Shown in pieces: positions 26,011 to 35,500 of a DNA stretch of 64,000 nt. The notes beneath the pieces were generated by a model. It saw only the letters and a program-made list of their open reading frames with translations. It did no database searches and was not told where the DNA came from. The stretch covers positions 255,974 through 319,973 of the forward strand of contig NZ_DHNR01000031.1 of NCBI RefSeq assembly GCF_002409645.1. Reading direction: 5' to 3'. A program made the translations under genes and the position numbers. The DNA comes from Acetobacter sp. UBA5411. Lineage in GTDB: Bacteria; Pseudomonadota; Alphaproteobacteria; Acetobacterales; Acetobacteraceae. Position 1 is the stretch's first letter. Each line of letters begins with the position of its first letter.

Positions 26011-26925
26011 ATGAGCTGTGAGATCTGGGCGGTCATCGTCACGTACAATCCGGATATCCCGCTTCTGGATGCCGGATTGACCGCGCTTACGGGGCAGGTC
26101 GACGGCGGCGTTATCATCGATAACGGCTCAGGAAATGCGGATGCTGTTCAGGCGCTGGCCGCACAGCATGGCCTCTCCTTTGTTGCTCTTCACGAAAATA
26201 TTGGACTGGCCGCTGCTCAGAATGCAGGCATCAGGCACGGTATGGACGCTGAGGCCCGCTATATCCTGCTCCTTGATCAGGATACCATTCTGACTGCTGG
26301 GACCGCCCGTAATCTGGTCACTCTATGCCAAAGTCTTGAGGAACGCGGCATACGGGTGGGCGCGGTCGGAAATTTCTTCCGTGATTCGCATGATGATTGT
26401 CTCGGTAGCATCTGGCGCAGCCACGGGCTTCGTTTGCGGCAGACACGAGCCAGTGCAGGAAAATCTGTTGTTGCCGAAGCTGATTTCATTATCGCTTCCG
26501 GTTCGCTGATTCCTGTCTCCACGTTGCGTCACACCGGTCTGATGGACGCAGGGCTTTTTATTGATCTGGTCGATGTTGAATGGGGATTGCGCGCAAAGTC
26601 GCAAGGATTCCGGCATTTTCTGCACAACCGGAACATCATGACTCATACGATTGGGTCAGGACGGCAGAAGATGCTCTGGAAGAACATCACCATTCACAGT
26701 CCGATGAGAGATTATTACGTCATTCGCAATTCGATACTCGTCGCCAAGCGTCGCTATATTGATGTTGCATGGCGGATTTATTTTATCAGGCGCGTGCCGG
26801 TTTTCCTTCTCGGCTTTTCCCTGTTTGCCGATCAGCGTCGTCTCAGATGTTCTCTGATGCTGCGAGGTCTTTTTGACGGACTGCTGGGACGCGGTGGTAA
26901 ATATTCAGGCAGACTTTCGGGTTAG
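26011..26925 (+). CDS. GT2 glycosyltransferase, rhamnosyltransferase-like
   Basis: 304 residues. It has the GT-A fold with WAVIVTYNPDIPLLDAGL, IIDNGSGNADAV, NIGLAAAQNAGI and the DXD-type LLLDQDTIL (about residue 90), then DLVDVEWGLRAKSQGFRHFL. This matches the RfbN/WbbL-like rhamnosyltransferase group (TIGR01556 style), consistent with its place just after the rhamnose operon. It would add rhamnose to an O-antigen or exopolysaccharide intermediate at the inner membrane. The acceptor is not known. It is separated from rmlD by a terminator, so it has its own promoter. Confidence 0.88.
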   Translation: MSCEIWAVIVTYNPDIPLLDAGLTALTGQVDGGVIIDNGSGNADAVQALAAQHGLSFVALHENIGLAAAQNAGIRHGMDAEARYILLLDQDTILTAGTARNLVTLCQSLEERGIRVGAVGNFFRDSHDDCLGSIWRSHGLRLRQTRASAGKSVVAEADFIIASGSLIPVSTLRHTGLMDAGLFIDLVDVEWGLRAKSQGFRHFLHNRNIMTHTIGSGRQKMLWKNITIHSPMRDYYVIRNSILVAKRRYIDVAWRIYFIRRVPVFLLGFSLFADQRRLRCSLMLRGLFDGLLGRGGKYSGRLSG

Positions 26926-27477
26926 CCGCTCGCTTCGTGGCGGATATGTAGTTTTTGTGACAATTTTCTGGCTGGCTTTCATGTGTCATGATTTCAGAAG
27001 CGAAATCTGTTCAGCTATTTATTTTACAAAGCGGGGTCGCTTTGTGGGGTGAAGCAGAGCACGGGAAAGCCATCGGTTCGAACGCGCAGTTCCTTCAGGT
27101 CTCCCAAAACGGATAGTGATTTAGTTATGAACAACCGCATCCGTTTTGGTGGGAATGGGCAGACAGACCATCTGTCGACGAACATCGAAACATTTTTGCA
27201 AACCATGACAGCATCGACCTTCATCCTCTCCTGTCGTGAAAGGCTGCGATGGAGTCTTTGATGGTTTTTATAAACAATATCAACAAGATATAAACAATCT
27301 CCCGCAGCCGCTTCTTTGTCCTGAAACTGTTGCGGCAGACACAATATGACAGATTTCCGTCCTCCCGGCAGAGGCGATGACGGTCACTGTTCCTCTCTTT
27401 ACCTGCCCGGATATTTGCTCCGGCCGCTGCTTTTTGCCAGAACGCACAAAGACAGGATCAACCAAAGGAGCGCTTTC
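26926..27477. other. Intergenic region upstream of corA-like gene
   Basis: About 550 bases with no convincing gene; short overlapping frames on both strands match nothing. A perfect hairpin ACAAAGCG-GGGT-CGCTTTGT lies at 27026-27045 without a T run. The promoter of the CorA-like gene must lie here. I cannot recognise a magnesium riboswitch. Confidence 0.5.
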
Positions 27478-28455
27478 ATGTTTCTGGCTCACAGGAGCGG
27501 CCAACCTGCCTGCGCCGTCGTGACTGAGTCGGATACGCATGGCGCCGTCTGGCTCGATCTGGTGGATCCAACAGATACCGAGCGTGATCTGGCGGCTCAT
27601 CTGACTGGCAAAATCATTCCGCAGCGGAGCGATCTGGAGGAGATTGAAAGCTCTTCCAGACTGCATACTGACGATGACGCCGTCTATATGTCGCTTCCGC
27701 TTGTGCAGCGGACGGAGGCGGACCTCTCTTCTTCCCCCATCGGTTTTGTGCTGACTCCCAACTGGCTCGTCACAGTCCGGTTTTCCGACTATGCCTCTTT
27801 CGACAATGCGGCGCGTCAGGTTGCGGAATCCAAGACCAGTTTCAGTAGCGACGACAGTCTGGTCATGATTCTCGAATGTATTGTGGATCGGCTGGCTGAC
27901 GTGCTTGAGCATGTGGGACTAAACCTGAATCAGCTCTCCCGGGATGTGTTCGCCGGATATGACCCCAAGGGCACCACCCGGCTGGCCTCCTGGCAGCGCA
28001 CTATTCTGCGGCGTGTGGGACATGCGGAGGATTTCAGTTCGCTGATCCGTGACAGTCTGCTTGGTCTTGACCGAATCTCGATCTTCATCAGCGAGAACCG
28101 CAAGCACACGCTCCCGCACGGTCTTGCCGCTCGTCTGTCGACGGTCAGTCGCGACGTCACGTCCCTGACGGATTTTGTCTCCCAGCTTTCCAACAAGATT
28201 CAGTTTCTGCTTGATGCGGCTCTGGGTTTTATCAGTATCGAGCAGAATGACGGCATGAAGATCCTGACAGTGGTCAGCTTCATCGGTGTCGCGCCGACAC
28301 TGATTGCCGGTATTTACGGGATGAACTTCAAGGATATTCCCGAGTTAAACTGGGCCTACGGATACTGGTATTCACTGGCCGCCATGCTTGTTTCTGTTAT
28401 CCTGCCGCTTCTCTGGTTCTGGCGGATTGGCTGGCTCAAGACAGACAATAGATGA
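27478..28455 (+). CDS. corA: CorA-family divalent-cation transporter
   Basis: 325 residues from ATG 27478 with AAGGAG seven bases upstream; the open frame reaches back to 27346, but that extension is not family-like. A large cytoplasmic N-terminal domain is followed by the pore helix and the selectivity motif YGMNFKDIPELNW (near residue 281), then a final helix and a short basic tail WFWRIGWLKTDNR. CorA proteins are pentameric inner-membrane channels for Mg2+ (also Co2+, Ni2+). ZntB-type zinc export is an alternative within the family. The next gene overlaps its stop by four bases. Confidence 0.92.
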   Translation: MFLAHRSGQPACAVVTESDTHGAVWLDLVDPTDTERDLAAHLTGKIIPQRSDLEEIESSSRLHTDDDAVYMSLPLVQRTEADLSSSPIGFVLTPNWLVTVRFSDYASFDNAARQVAESKTSFSSDDSLVMILECIVDRLADVLEHVGLNLNQLSRDVFAGYDPKGTTRLASWQRTILRRVGHAEDFSSLIRDSLLGLDRISIFISENRKHTLPHGLAARLSTVSRDVTSLTDFVSQLSNKIQFLLDAALGFISIEQNDGMKILTVVSFIGVAPTLIAGIYGMNFKDIPELNWAYGYWYSLAAMLVSVILPLLWFWRIGWLKTDNR

Positions 28456-29033
28456 GCCGGAGGCTCCTCGATATGCTGCGCTCCTTTTGCTTCTCTTCTC
28501 TTGTTCTCTGCGGTTTTGTCTGCGCACCAGCATTCGCCGCCGGGTCGGAAAAGCCGCCAGAGGCGACGGTCCTTCTCGACCGGATGACAACCGAACCGCA
28601 GCAGTATGGTGGTCTGTCAGGCAGAGAGCCAAAACGTCTTCTGGTCGGATTTCATTACACGGACGCCCACACCTTCACGGGTGAGTTCGGTCAGCTTGAT
28701 GAGTCCCTGCGTCCAATCAGAGTGGGGACGCTTTATGGGAGTCTCTCGCCAGCCACGCCTGAGCGCAGCGCCTCCTGCTCTTTCCGGGTTGTTTTTCCCG
28801 ATCGTGTCATGACCTTCAACGGAGCGTGTGAACCGGAGACACTGTCCGGCAGTATCACAACCCGTCTGACCCCCATTCCACTGAATGCGCAGTTGTTGAA
28901 CGCGCTGTCTCCTGATGTGTCGGTGGGGCAGTATTGGTTAACAAAAACTGGCTTCCGGGCAGCGTTAAAATCTACGGCACACAGTCCGTCCGCAGAAATG
29001 ACGCGGGTCAGAACAATTCCCTTGACAGAATAA
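28452..29033 (+). CDS. Exported protein of unknown function, coupled to corA
   Basis: 193 residues. An N-terminal signal peptide (about 1-30: SFCFSSLVLCGFVCAPAFAA) is followed by a beta-rich mature domain of about 160 residues with two cysteines (ASCSFRVVF and NGACEPETL) that could pair. No known domain is recognised. ATG 28452 overlaps the corA stop as ATGA, so translation is probably coupled. It may be a periplasmic partner of the transporter, but only position supports this. Confidence 0.75.
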   Translation: MSRRLLDMLRSFCFSSLVLCGFVCAPAFAAGSEKPPEATVLLDRMTTEPQQYGGLSGREPKRLLVGFHYTDAHTFTGEFGQLDESLRPIRVGTLYGSLSPATPERSASCSFRVVFPDRVMTFNGACEPETLSGSITTRLTPIPLNAQLLNALSPDVSVGQYWLTKTGFRAALKSTAHSPSAEMTRVRTIPLTE

Positions 29034-29216
29034 AAACACGCGTCTACTCGAAAACCACCGCTGGCAAGTTTCTTGCCGGTGCGTTCCTCAAAATCAGGAT
29101 TTCGCCATCGGACACGATAAACGTCGTGATGTTCCGGGGCTACGCCGAATGGTCGTAAGTCTGCGAAAACCTTGACCCTCCCGGTATTATGCCTGCCACA
29201 TCAAGGCGCACTCTGT

Positions 29217-30512
29217 ATGCATCTCGCTGAACTGAAGGCCAAATCTGCGGCCGATCTTCTTTCCTATGCCGAAGAACTCGGTGTGGAGAATGCCTCCTCT
29301 CTCCGCAAGCAGGAGCTTCTTTTCGCCATTCTCAAGACGCTGGCCGATAATGACCAGGCGATTTACGGCGAAGGCACTCTTGAAATCCTGCCCGACGGTT
29401 TTGGCTATCTCCGCTCTCCGGAAGCCAATTACCTACCCGGTCCGGACGACATCTATATTTCCCCACTTCAGGTGCGCCGCTTCGGTCTGCGTACAGGCGA
29501 CACGGTCGAGGGCCAGATTCGCGCCCCACGTGATGGCGAGCGTTACTTCTCGCTGCTGAAGGTCAACACGATCAACTTCGAGCCGCCTGAAGCGGTCCGT
29601 CATCGCATCAACTTCGACAATCTGACGCCGCTCTATCCTGAGCGCCGCCTGCAGATGGAAGTCGAAGGGCAGGGCGAAGTCGAGCCTCCCACGACCAAAG
29701 GCAAGAAAGGCACGCAGCGCGACTTTACGTCCCGCGTCATCGATCTTGTCGCACCGATTGGTATGGGCCAGCGCGCACTAATCGTTGCACCGCCGCGCAC
29801 CGGTAAGACCGTGATGCTTCAGAGCATCGCCAGCTCGATCTCCGCCAATCATCCGGAAGTCTTCCTGATCGTTCTGCTGATTGACGAGCGTCCGGAAGAA
29901 GTCACCGACATGGCCCGCTCCGTACGGGGTGAAGTCGTGGCGTCCACCTTCGATGAGCCCGCACAGCGCCATGTGCAGGTCACGGAGATGGTGCTTGAGA
30001 AGGCCAAGCGCCTCGTCGAGCACAAGCGCGATGTGGTCATCCTGCTCGACTCGATTACCCGTCTGGCTCGCGCCTACAACACCGTTGTGCCTTCATCGGG
30101 CAAGGTGCTGACCGGTGGTGTGGACGCCAATGCGCTCCAGCGTCCGAAGCGCTTCTTCGGTGCTGCGCGTAACATCGAGGAAGGCGGCTCGCTGACGATC
30201 ATCGCAACGGCACTGATCGACACCGGCTCGCGTATGGACGAAGTCATCTTCGAAGAGTTCAAGGGAACGGGTAACTCCGAACTCATCCTTGACCGCAAGC
30301 TGGCTGACAAGCGCGTCTTCCCGGCCATCGACATCACCAAGAGCGGCACGCGTAAGGAAGAGATGCTGGTCGATCGCGCCACGCTCTCCAAGATGTGGGT
30401 GCTGCGTCGTATCCTTGCGCCGATGGGCACGATGGACGCCATGGAGTTCCTGCTCGACAAGCTGAAATACAGCAAGTCGAACAATGACTTCTTTGAAGCA
30501 ATGAATAACTGA
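29217..30512 (+). CDS. rho: Transcription termination factor Rho
   Basis: 431 residues from ATG 29217. The N-terminal Rho_N helices (MHLAELKAKSAADLLSYAEELGV) lead into the RNA-binding cold-shock-like domain (GEGTLEILPDGFGYLRSPEANYLPGPDDIY). The ATPase core has Walker A APPRTGKT at 191-198, Walker B VVILLDSITRLARAYN and the Q-loop-type SGKVLTGGVDANALQRPKRFFGAARN. The hexameric helicase ends untranslated transcripts. The TTG at 29172 seen in frame is not a likely start. The leader has a hairpin (GGCAAG-TTT-CTTGCC near 29063). It is followed by a strong intrinsic terminator. Confidence 0.98.
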   Translation: MHLAELKAKSAADLLSYAEELGVENASSLRKQELLFAILKTLADNDQAIYGEGTLEILPDGFGYLRSPEANYLPGPDDIYISPLQVRRFGLRTGDTVEGQIRAPRDGERYFSLLKVNTINFEPPEAVRHRINFDNLTPLYPERRLQMEVEGQGEVEPPTTKGKKGTQRDFTSRVIDLVAPIGMGQRALIVAPPRTGKTVMLQSIASSISANHPEVFLIVLLIDERPEEVTDMARSVRGEVVASTFDEPAQRHVQVTEMVLEKAKRLVEHKRDVVILLDSITRLARAYNTVVPSSGKVLTGGVDANALQRPKRFFGAARNIEEGGSLTIIATALIDTGSRMDEVIFEEFKGTGNSELILDRKLADKRVFPAIDITKSGTRKEEMLVDRATLSKMWVLRRILAPMGTMDAMEFLLDKLKYSKSNNDFFEAMNN

Positions 30513-30546
30513 TTTTTCAGCGTTTCGATGTGTTGATATCGGGAAC

Positions 30547-30574
30547 ACCGCCTCTCTGGGGCGGTTTTTTTTTG
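30547..30574 (+). terminator. Terminator of rho
   Basis: ACCGCC-TCTCTGG-GGCGGT is followed by a run of nine T, 35 bases after the rho stop codon. Confidence 0.92.
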
Positions 30575-30984
30575 TGGTGTTCAGGTAAAGAGGGTGTGGT
30601 TTTTTAGGGCCTTGCCCGAATTCTAGGGGCACTGTCCGTTTGTTCTGTTGTGCGCGTTCGTTCACATAAAGACAGCATGCTTGACGAAATACGGTCATGT
30701 CCGCACACTTGATCGATCAGGCAATGGATTCTGCCGGACTTCCCTGGAAGTCGAACCGCCGTCAGGGCTGATGATTCCTACCTCGCTAAAAAAGCACCGA
30801 GGGGGGAGTCTGTTCAGAATCATGTGTCGTTTTTCTTCCAGAAACCGTCATGCACAAGATCTGCCCGAACAGGGTGCGCGTTGTTGTGTCTTCCATTCAA
30901 GAAAACCCGGTCCGTATTCTGAAATGCAGACCCGGAAGATGATCGTATGTCCGGATGGTTTTCTTATTCACAGGGAAAGTGGCC
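30575..30984. other. Intergenic region between rho and the universal stress protein
   Basis: About 400 bases. No gene can be supported on either strand. It must hold the promoter for the stress-protein/fluoride-channel genes. I see no fluoride riboswitch signature that I can pair with confidence. Confidence 0.45.
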
Positions 30985-31803
30985 ATGCACATTCTCGTCA
31001 TTCTTGATCGCCCTGAGACAGCGCCCTTCATACTGGCAACTGTAAGGCTTCTGTCTGAAAAAGTTCCTGATCCTGCCATCAGGGTTCTTCATCCGCGACT
31101 GGCGGCTGATCCCAGGTTTCAGTCGCCGGATGAAGGTATGCCCAGCGCCGATGACCGGGAGCGTTTCGAGCATGATGAAACGGACCGCTCCGTTGCCCTG
31201 CACGGGATTTTTGAAGAATGGTTGGCTTCCTCACAACTTATGAAATCTGCTGAGTGGTGCGAAATGTCCGGCGTTCCACGCACGATTGCCGCTGAACAGG
31301 CAGGGCAGGCTGATCTGACAATTCTGGGACGACCTCTTGCCGACGATCCTGATTATGTGAGGCAGGCGTTCGACGGCGTCCTTTATGACGCACGGGCGAC
31401 CGTTCTCATCACGCCCCTGCAGTGCAGACAGACCTTGGCGACTCATCCGGTGATTGCGTGGCATCCGTCATCCAGTCTGGAACAACTCATCGCTGAGGCA
31501 CGTTTTCTGCTGGAGCAGGCGTCCCAGATCACGGTCATTATTGGTGAAGAGCGGGAGAATGAAGAGAAAATACCTGATATCGTTCAGGAGCTTCATTCTG
31601 CAAACATTCCTGTTTTTGTAGACCGTTTTATCATTCTTCCTGCCGGTGTCGGTGAGGAGATCAGGAAACGGGCGCTCTCCGCAGGAGGTGATCTTCTGAT
31701 CATGGGGGCTTATACCCACTCGCATTTTCTCGAATGGCTTTTTGGCGGTGCAACGCGGGATATTCTTGCGCACGACACACTTCCCATTCTTACCCACCAC
31801 TGA
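30985..31803 (+). CDS. Universal stress protein (UspA family)
   Basis: 272 residues from ATG 30985 (AGGGAAAG upstream). Beta-alpha units of the Usp fold are seen twice, beginning MHILVILDRPETAPFILATV and ending with the ATP-binding-type GGDLLIMGAYTHSHFLEWLFGGATRDILAHDTLPILTHH, close to the canonical G-2x-G-9x-G-S/T pattern. Cytoplasmic. Its role in stress survival is inferred from the family. The crcB gene starts 33 bases downstream, suggesting one operon. Confidence 0.9.
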   Translation: MHILVILDRPETAPFILATVRLLSEKVPDPAIRVLHPRLAADPRFQSPDEGMPSADDRERFEHDETDRSVALHGIFEEWLASSQLMKSAEWCEMSGVPRTIAAEQAGQADLTILGRPLADDPDYVRQAFDGVLYDARATVLITPLQCRQTLATHPVIAWHPSSSLEQLIAEARFLLEQASQITVIIGEERENEEKIPDIVQELHSANIPVFVDRFIILPAGVGEEIRKRALSAGGDLLIMGAYTHSHFLEWLFGGATRDILAHDTLPILTHH

Positions 31804-31836
31804 AGCAAATTTTCCAGACAGGAGACAGAACAGGAT

Positions 31837-32250
31837 ATGCCCACAACCATACTGCCAACGATCCTGATTGCGCTGGGCGGAGCCGCTGGAACCCTGCTGA
31901 GATACTGGGTCGGACTTGCTACGACGCGCTGGAGTCAGGCTCTTCCCTGGGGAACCATTCTGATCAATGTGACCGGTTCCTTCGCCATCGCCTTTTTCGC
32001 CGCACTGACCGCAGGTGGCGGGCGTCTTCAGGTCTCTGATACGGCCCGACTGGTGTTCATGGTGGGGATCTGCGGAGGATACACCACTTTCTCGTCATTC
32101 AGCCTTCAGACGCTGGATCTTCTGCGCAATGGCGCACCTGAGCGGGCGCTTCTGAATATCGGATTGTCTGTGGTGCTGTGCATGATGTCAGTCTCGGCAG
32201 GGTATTTCGCCGGACAGGCTCTCAATGCGGGTCACACATCTGCCGGGTAG
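31837..32250 (+). CDS. crcB: Fluoride ion channel CrcB/FluC
   Basis: 137 residues with four membrane helices. Conserved motifs include GGAAGTLLRYWVG at the start, WGTILINVTGSFAIAFF and the selectivity stretch GICGGYTTFSSFSLQTLDLL. The protein is a dual-topology dimer that exports fluoride through the inner membrane. AGGAGACAG precedes the ATG. Length is normal for a single-gene CrcB. Confidence 0.95.
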   Translation: MPTTILPTILIALGGAAGTLLRYWVGLATTRWSQALPWGTILINVTGSFAIAFFAALTAGGGRLQVSDTARLVFMVGICGGYTTFSSFSLQTLDLLRNGAPERALLNIGLSVVLCMMSVSAGYFAGQALNAGHTSAG

Positions 32251-32489
32251 GGCGTAATGCTCCTTGTTTCATTCACGCATGGCCGTTTTGCGGTGAGGAA
32301 ACAGGAGTGCACTCCATCATAGGCCGTCAAGCGGATATGATGCTCCCGGCCTCGATACTCTTTTCATTGCTATCGCTCCAAAGCGTTTGCACCTGAACGG
32401 CGCAGGTTCACCGTTGCGGCTAAGGAACAGTTTTGAGCGGAACGGATGCGCTTACGGTGCGTTTGCAGCAAAAGAGACGGGGTCTTTTA

Positions 32490-32502
32490 TGAACGTTGTT
32501 CA
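32490..32502. promoter_or_regulatory. Operator-like palindrome 1 upstream of LplT-Aas fusion
   Basis: TGAAC-GTT-GTTCA, with the same GAAC/GTTC arms as the stronger palindrome 53 bases downstream (centre to centre). Two similar sites spaced by about five helix turns suggest cooperative binding of a TetR-family repressor. Confidence 0.5.
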
Positions 32503-32540
32503 AAAATATGTTGCCGGCGATTGTGGTGGGTGATATCAAA

Positions 32541-32557
32541 AATGAACAATGTTCATT
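32541..32557. promoter_or_regulatory. Operator-like palindrome 2 upstream of LplT-Aas fusion
   Basis: AATGAACAATGTTCATT is a perfect 17-base palindrome (eight-base arms, one central base), 41 bases before the start codon. It resembles operators of TetR-family fatty-acid regulators. It is not the alphaproteobacterial LexA box, which needs a direct repeat with seven-base spacing. Confidence 0.6.
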
Positions 32558-32598
32558 AACCCACTCATGAACAGATCAACTCTCTCCGGAGCCGGTAT

Positions 32599-35500
32599 AT
32601 GACCGCTTCTCTTCTGACCGAACGCCGCTTTCTTCCGCTTTTCATCAGTCTGTTTGCCTCGTCGCTTGGTGATACGCTTCTGCGTAACGCCCTGGCGGCA
32701 CTCGTTCTCTGGACGGTGGCGGGTGGAGCGCCGTGGATCGTGGCTTTCGCGGCGGCGGCGTTTGTTCTGCCCGCCGCGTTTCTGTCCGGTCTGGGGGGAG
32801 AGCTTGCGGACCGGATGGACAAGGCCCGACTGATCCGTATCCTGAAACTGGTCGAAATCCCCATAGCTTTTCTGGCAGCGGCCGGACTGATGACGGAGAA
32901 TATCCCCGTTGTTCTCTGTGCTCTGGCAGCGTTCGGCGTGGTTGCCTCGCTTTTCGCGCCGGTGAAATACGGCATTCTTCCGGATCAGATCGAGGCCGAG
33001 CGTCTGCCTGTCGCCAATGCGCTGGTTGAGGGGGCTGTTTTCGCCGCCATCCTGATCGGTTCTGTTGTTGGCACGGTGCTGACCGGAAAGATCGGTGCGA
33101 CAGAAGCGGGTTTCTGCATCATCGGACTGGCCTGTGTGTCGTGGCTGAGTGCGCGGGCCATTCCTGCGTCATCGGCGGCGGTTCCGGATCTGCGCGTGCA
33201 GTGGAATATTCTGGCCTCGGGCGCGGCCCTGCTGCGTGAACTGCGTGCGGACCGTCGCTCATGGTATGCAGCATTGGCCGCCGCGTGGTTCTGGATCATG
33301 GGTGTGACCATGCTGTCGCTGCTGTCTCCTGTGACACGCGATGTGCTGAAGCTGACCCCGACATGGAATGCCGTGTTTCTGGCACTTTTTGCTGTCGGAA
33401 TTGCTTCCGGTTCTGCTCTTGCAGCCTTTCTCTGTGGCGGCCGCGCCATCCTGTTGCCGGTCTCGTTCGGCGCGGCCCTCTCAGGGCTGGCGATGATCGT
33501 GTTGGGATTCTTCCTGTCCCATCCAGTCGGTCTGCCGTTTGCTATCGTGCCGGTGTGCTTTTTTCTGGTCGCCTTGGGTGGAGGTCTGATCGCCGTGCCA
33601 ACCCAGACCGCCGTTCAGACGTGGGCCAATCCGCAACATCGCGCGCGCGTGGTTGCTGGCATGAACATGCTGGCCGCCATCGGTATGACCGTTGCGAGCC
33701 TGATGCTGTCCATCACTCAGCGCCTCGACGGTGAATCCGTCGCACATGGCAGCGAAATCATCCCGTTTTTTGTGATCGGTGCGCTCACACTTCTGCTCGC
33801 GCCTGTTTTTGCCCGGACCCTGACGCGAAATCTGCCGGGTGAGCTTCTCTGGTGTCTCTTTCGCGTCGTTTATCGGTTGGAGGTGCATGGAGAGGAAAAT
33901 TATCCTCTCCCCGGCGAGCCGGCTGTGATCACGCCCAACCATGTCAGTTGGCTTGATGCGGCGCTGATTGTCGCCATCGCGCCCCGCAAACCGACTTTTG
34001 CAATTGACGTGCGCATTTCCAGACTATGGTGGGTCAGGATGCTCCTGCACTTCGTGCCGACGGTTGCTGTAGAAAGTGGCAATCCCTTTGGAATCCGCAC
34101 GATGGCGCAGGTTGTGGAACATGGTGCTGCACTGGTTATCTTTCCAGAAGGGCGTATCACCGTCACAGGGTCTCTGATGGGTATTCAGAGTGGAGCGGCC
34201 TCGATCGCAGATCGCGCTGATGCACCGGTAGTCGCCGTGCGTATTCAGGGTGCCGAGCGCACCGGTTTCAGTCGTCTTACGCGCACGCAGACACCGAAAG
34301 CCCGTTTTCCCAAAATTCGTATTACGCTTTTCCCGCCTCGTAAACTTGCTGTTACAGACGACATCTTTGGTCGGACTCGTCGTAATGCCCTGACTGCTGC
34401 GCTGCGCGATATGATGGAAGAGGCGGTTTATCGGACGACACCGGCCGACGGGACAATTCTGCAGGCGGCGGGTCGTGCGGCCAGAACCTACGGCATGCAA
34501 CGTCTAGCCATTGAAGATCCGATTTCAGGTGCAATGACGTGGAGAAAGCTTCTGACTGCATCAGAGGTTCTCGGAGAGGCGCTGTCTACTCGTCTTGACC
34601 CCGCCCGTCCGGTTGGGCTGTTGCTGCCGACGTCCAATGCGACGGCTGTCTGTCTGTTCGGTTTGTGGTCACGTGGTTTTACACCCGCTCTGCTGAATGC
34701 GACAGCGGGTGCGGCGGGTTTGCGTGCAGCACTGCTGTCAGCCGGGATCACCACAATCGTGACATCCCGCACGTTCGTTGAAAAAGCCCGGCTTGCCCCC
34801 GTGCTTGAAGCGCTCAATCCAATGCCTGACATCTTGTTTCTTGAAGATTTACGAGGAACAATCGGGCTGGCGCAGAAACTGCGTGGTGTCTTGCGGGCTA
34901 GACTTGCTCCAGCGAAGGCTCATATTCAGCGTGAAGCGGATGATCCGGCAGTGGTTCTTTTTACGTCCGGTTCATCAGGCACACCGAAGGGCGTTGTGCT
35001 GACGCATCGTAATATTCTTGCAAACATTGCGCAGGTGACTGGGCGTATCGGATTCAGTCCGGCAGATCGTGTGCTTTGCACGTTACCTCTTTTCCACGCG
35101 TTCGGACTGACCGGCAGTTTCCTCCTGCCGCTTCTGTCAGGCATCCCAACCTTTCTTTATCCTTCGCCGCTGCATTATGCCGTCATCCCGAAACTCGCCT
35201 ATTTCTGGAACGCCACTGTCCTGTTCGGCACATCAACCTTTCTCAGGGGCTATGCACGCAAGGCCGCTCCGACGGATTTCCGTTCGCTCAGGCTGGTGGT
35301 CGCGGGGGCGGAGCGTGTGCAGCAGTCCGTGCGAGAGCTCTGGATGGAGCAGTTCGGACTACGCATTTTCGAAGGGTATGGCGTGACGGAATGTTCGCCT
35401 GTCGTGGCGCTGAATACGCCGGAGTCCAGTCGTTCAGGTACGGTGGGACGACTGGTGCCGGGAATGACGGCGATGCTGGAGACTGTGGACGGTATGCCCG

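Noticed and set aside
27024..27344. 106-codon frame on the minus strand upstream of corA
   Set aside because: No ribosome-binding site, no recognisable sequence and overlap with other short frames; treated as noise in a promoter region.
32490..32557. LexA operators upstream of the LplT-Aas gene
   Set aside because: The half sites are inverted with a three-base spacing, whereas the alphaproteobacterial LexA box is a direct repeat with seven bases between.
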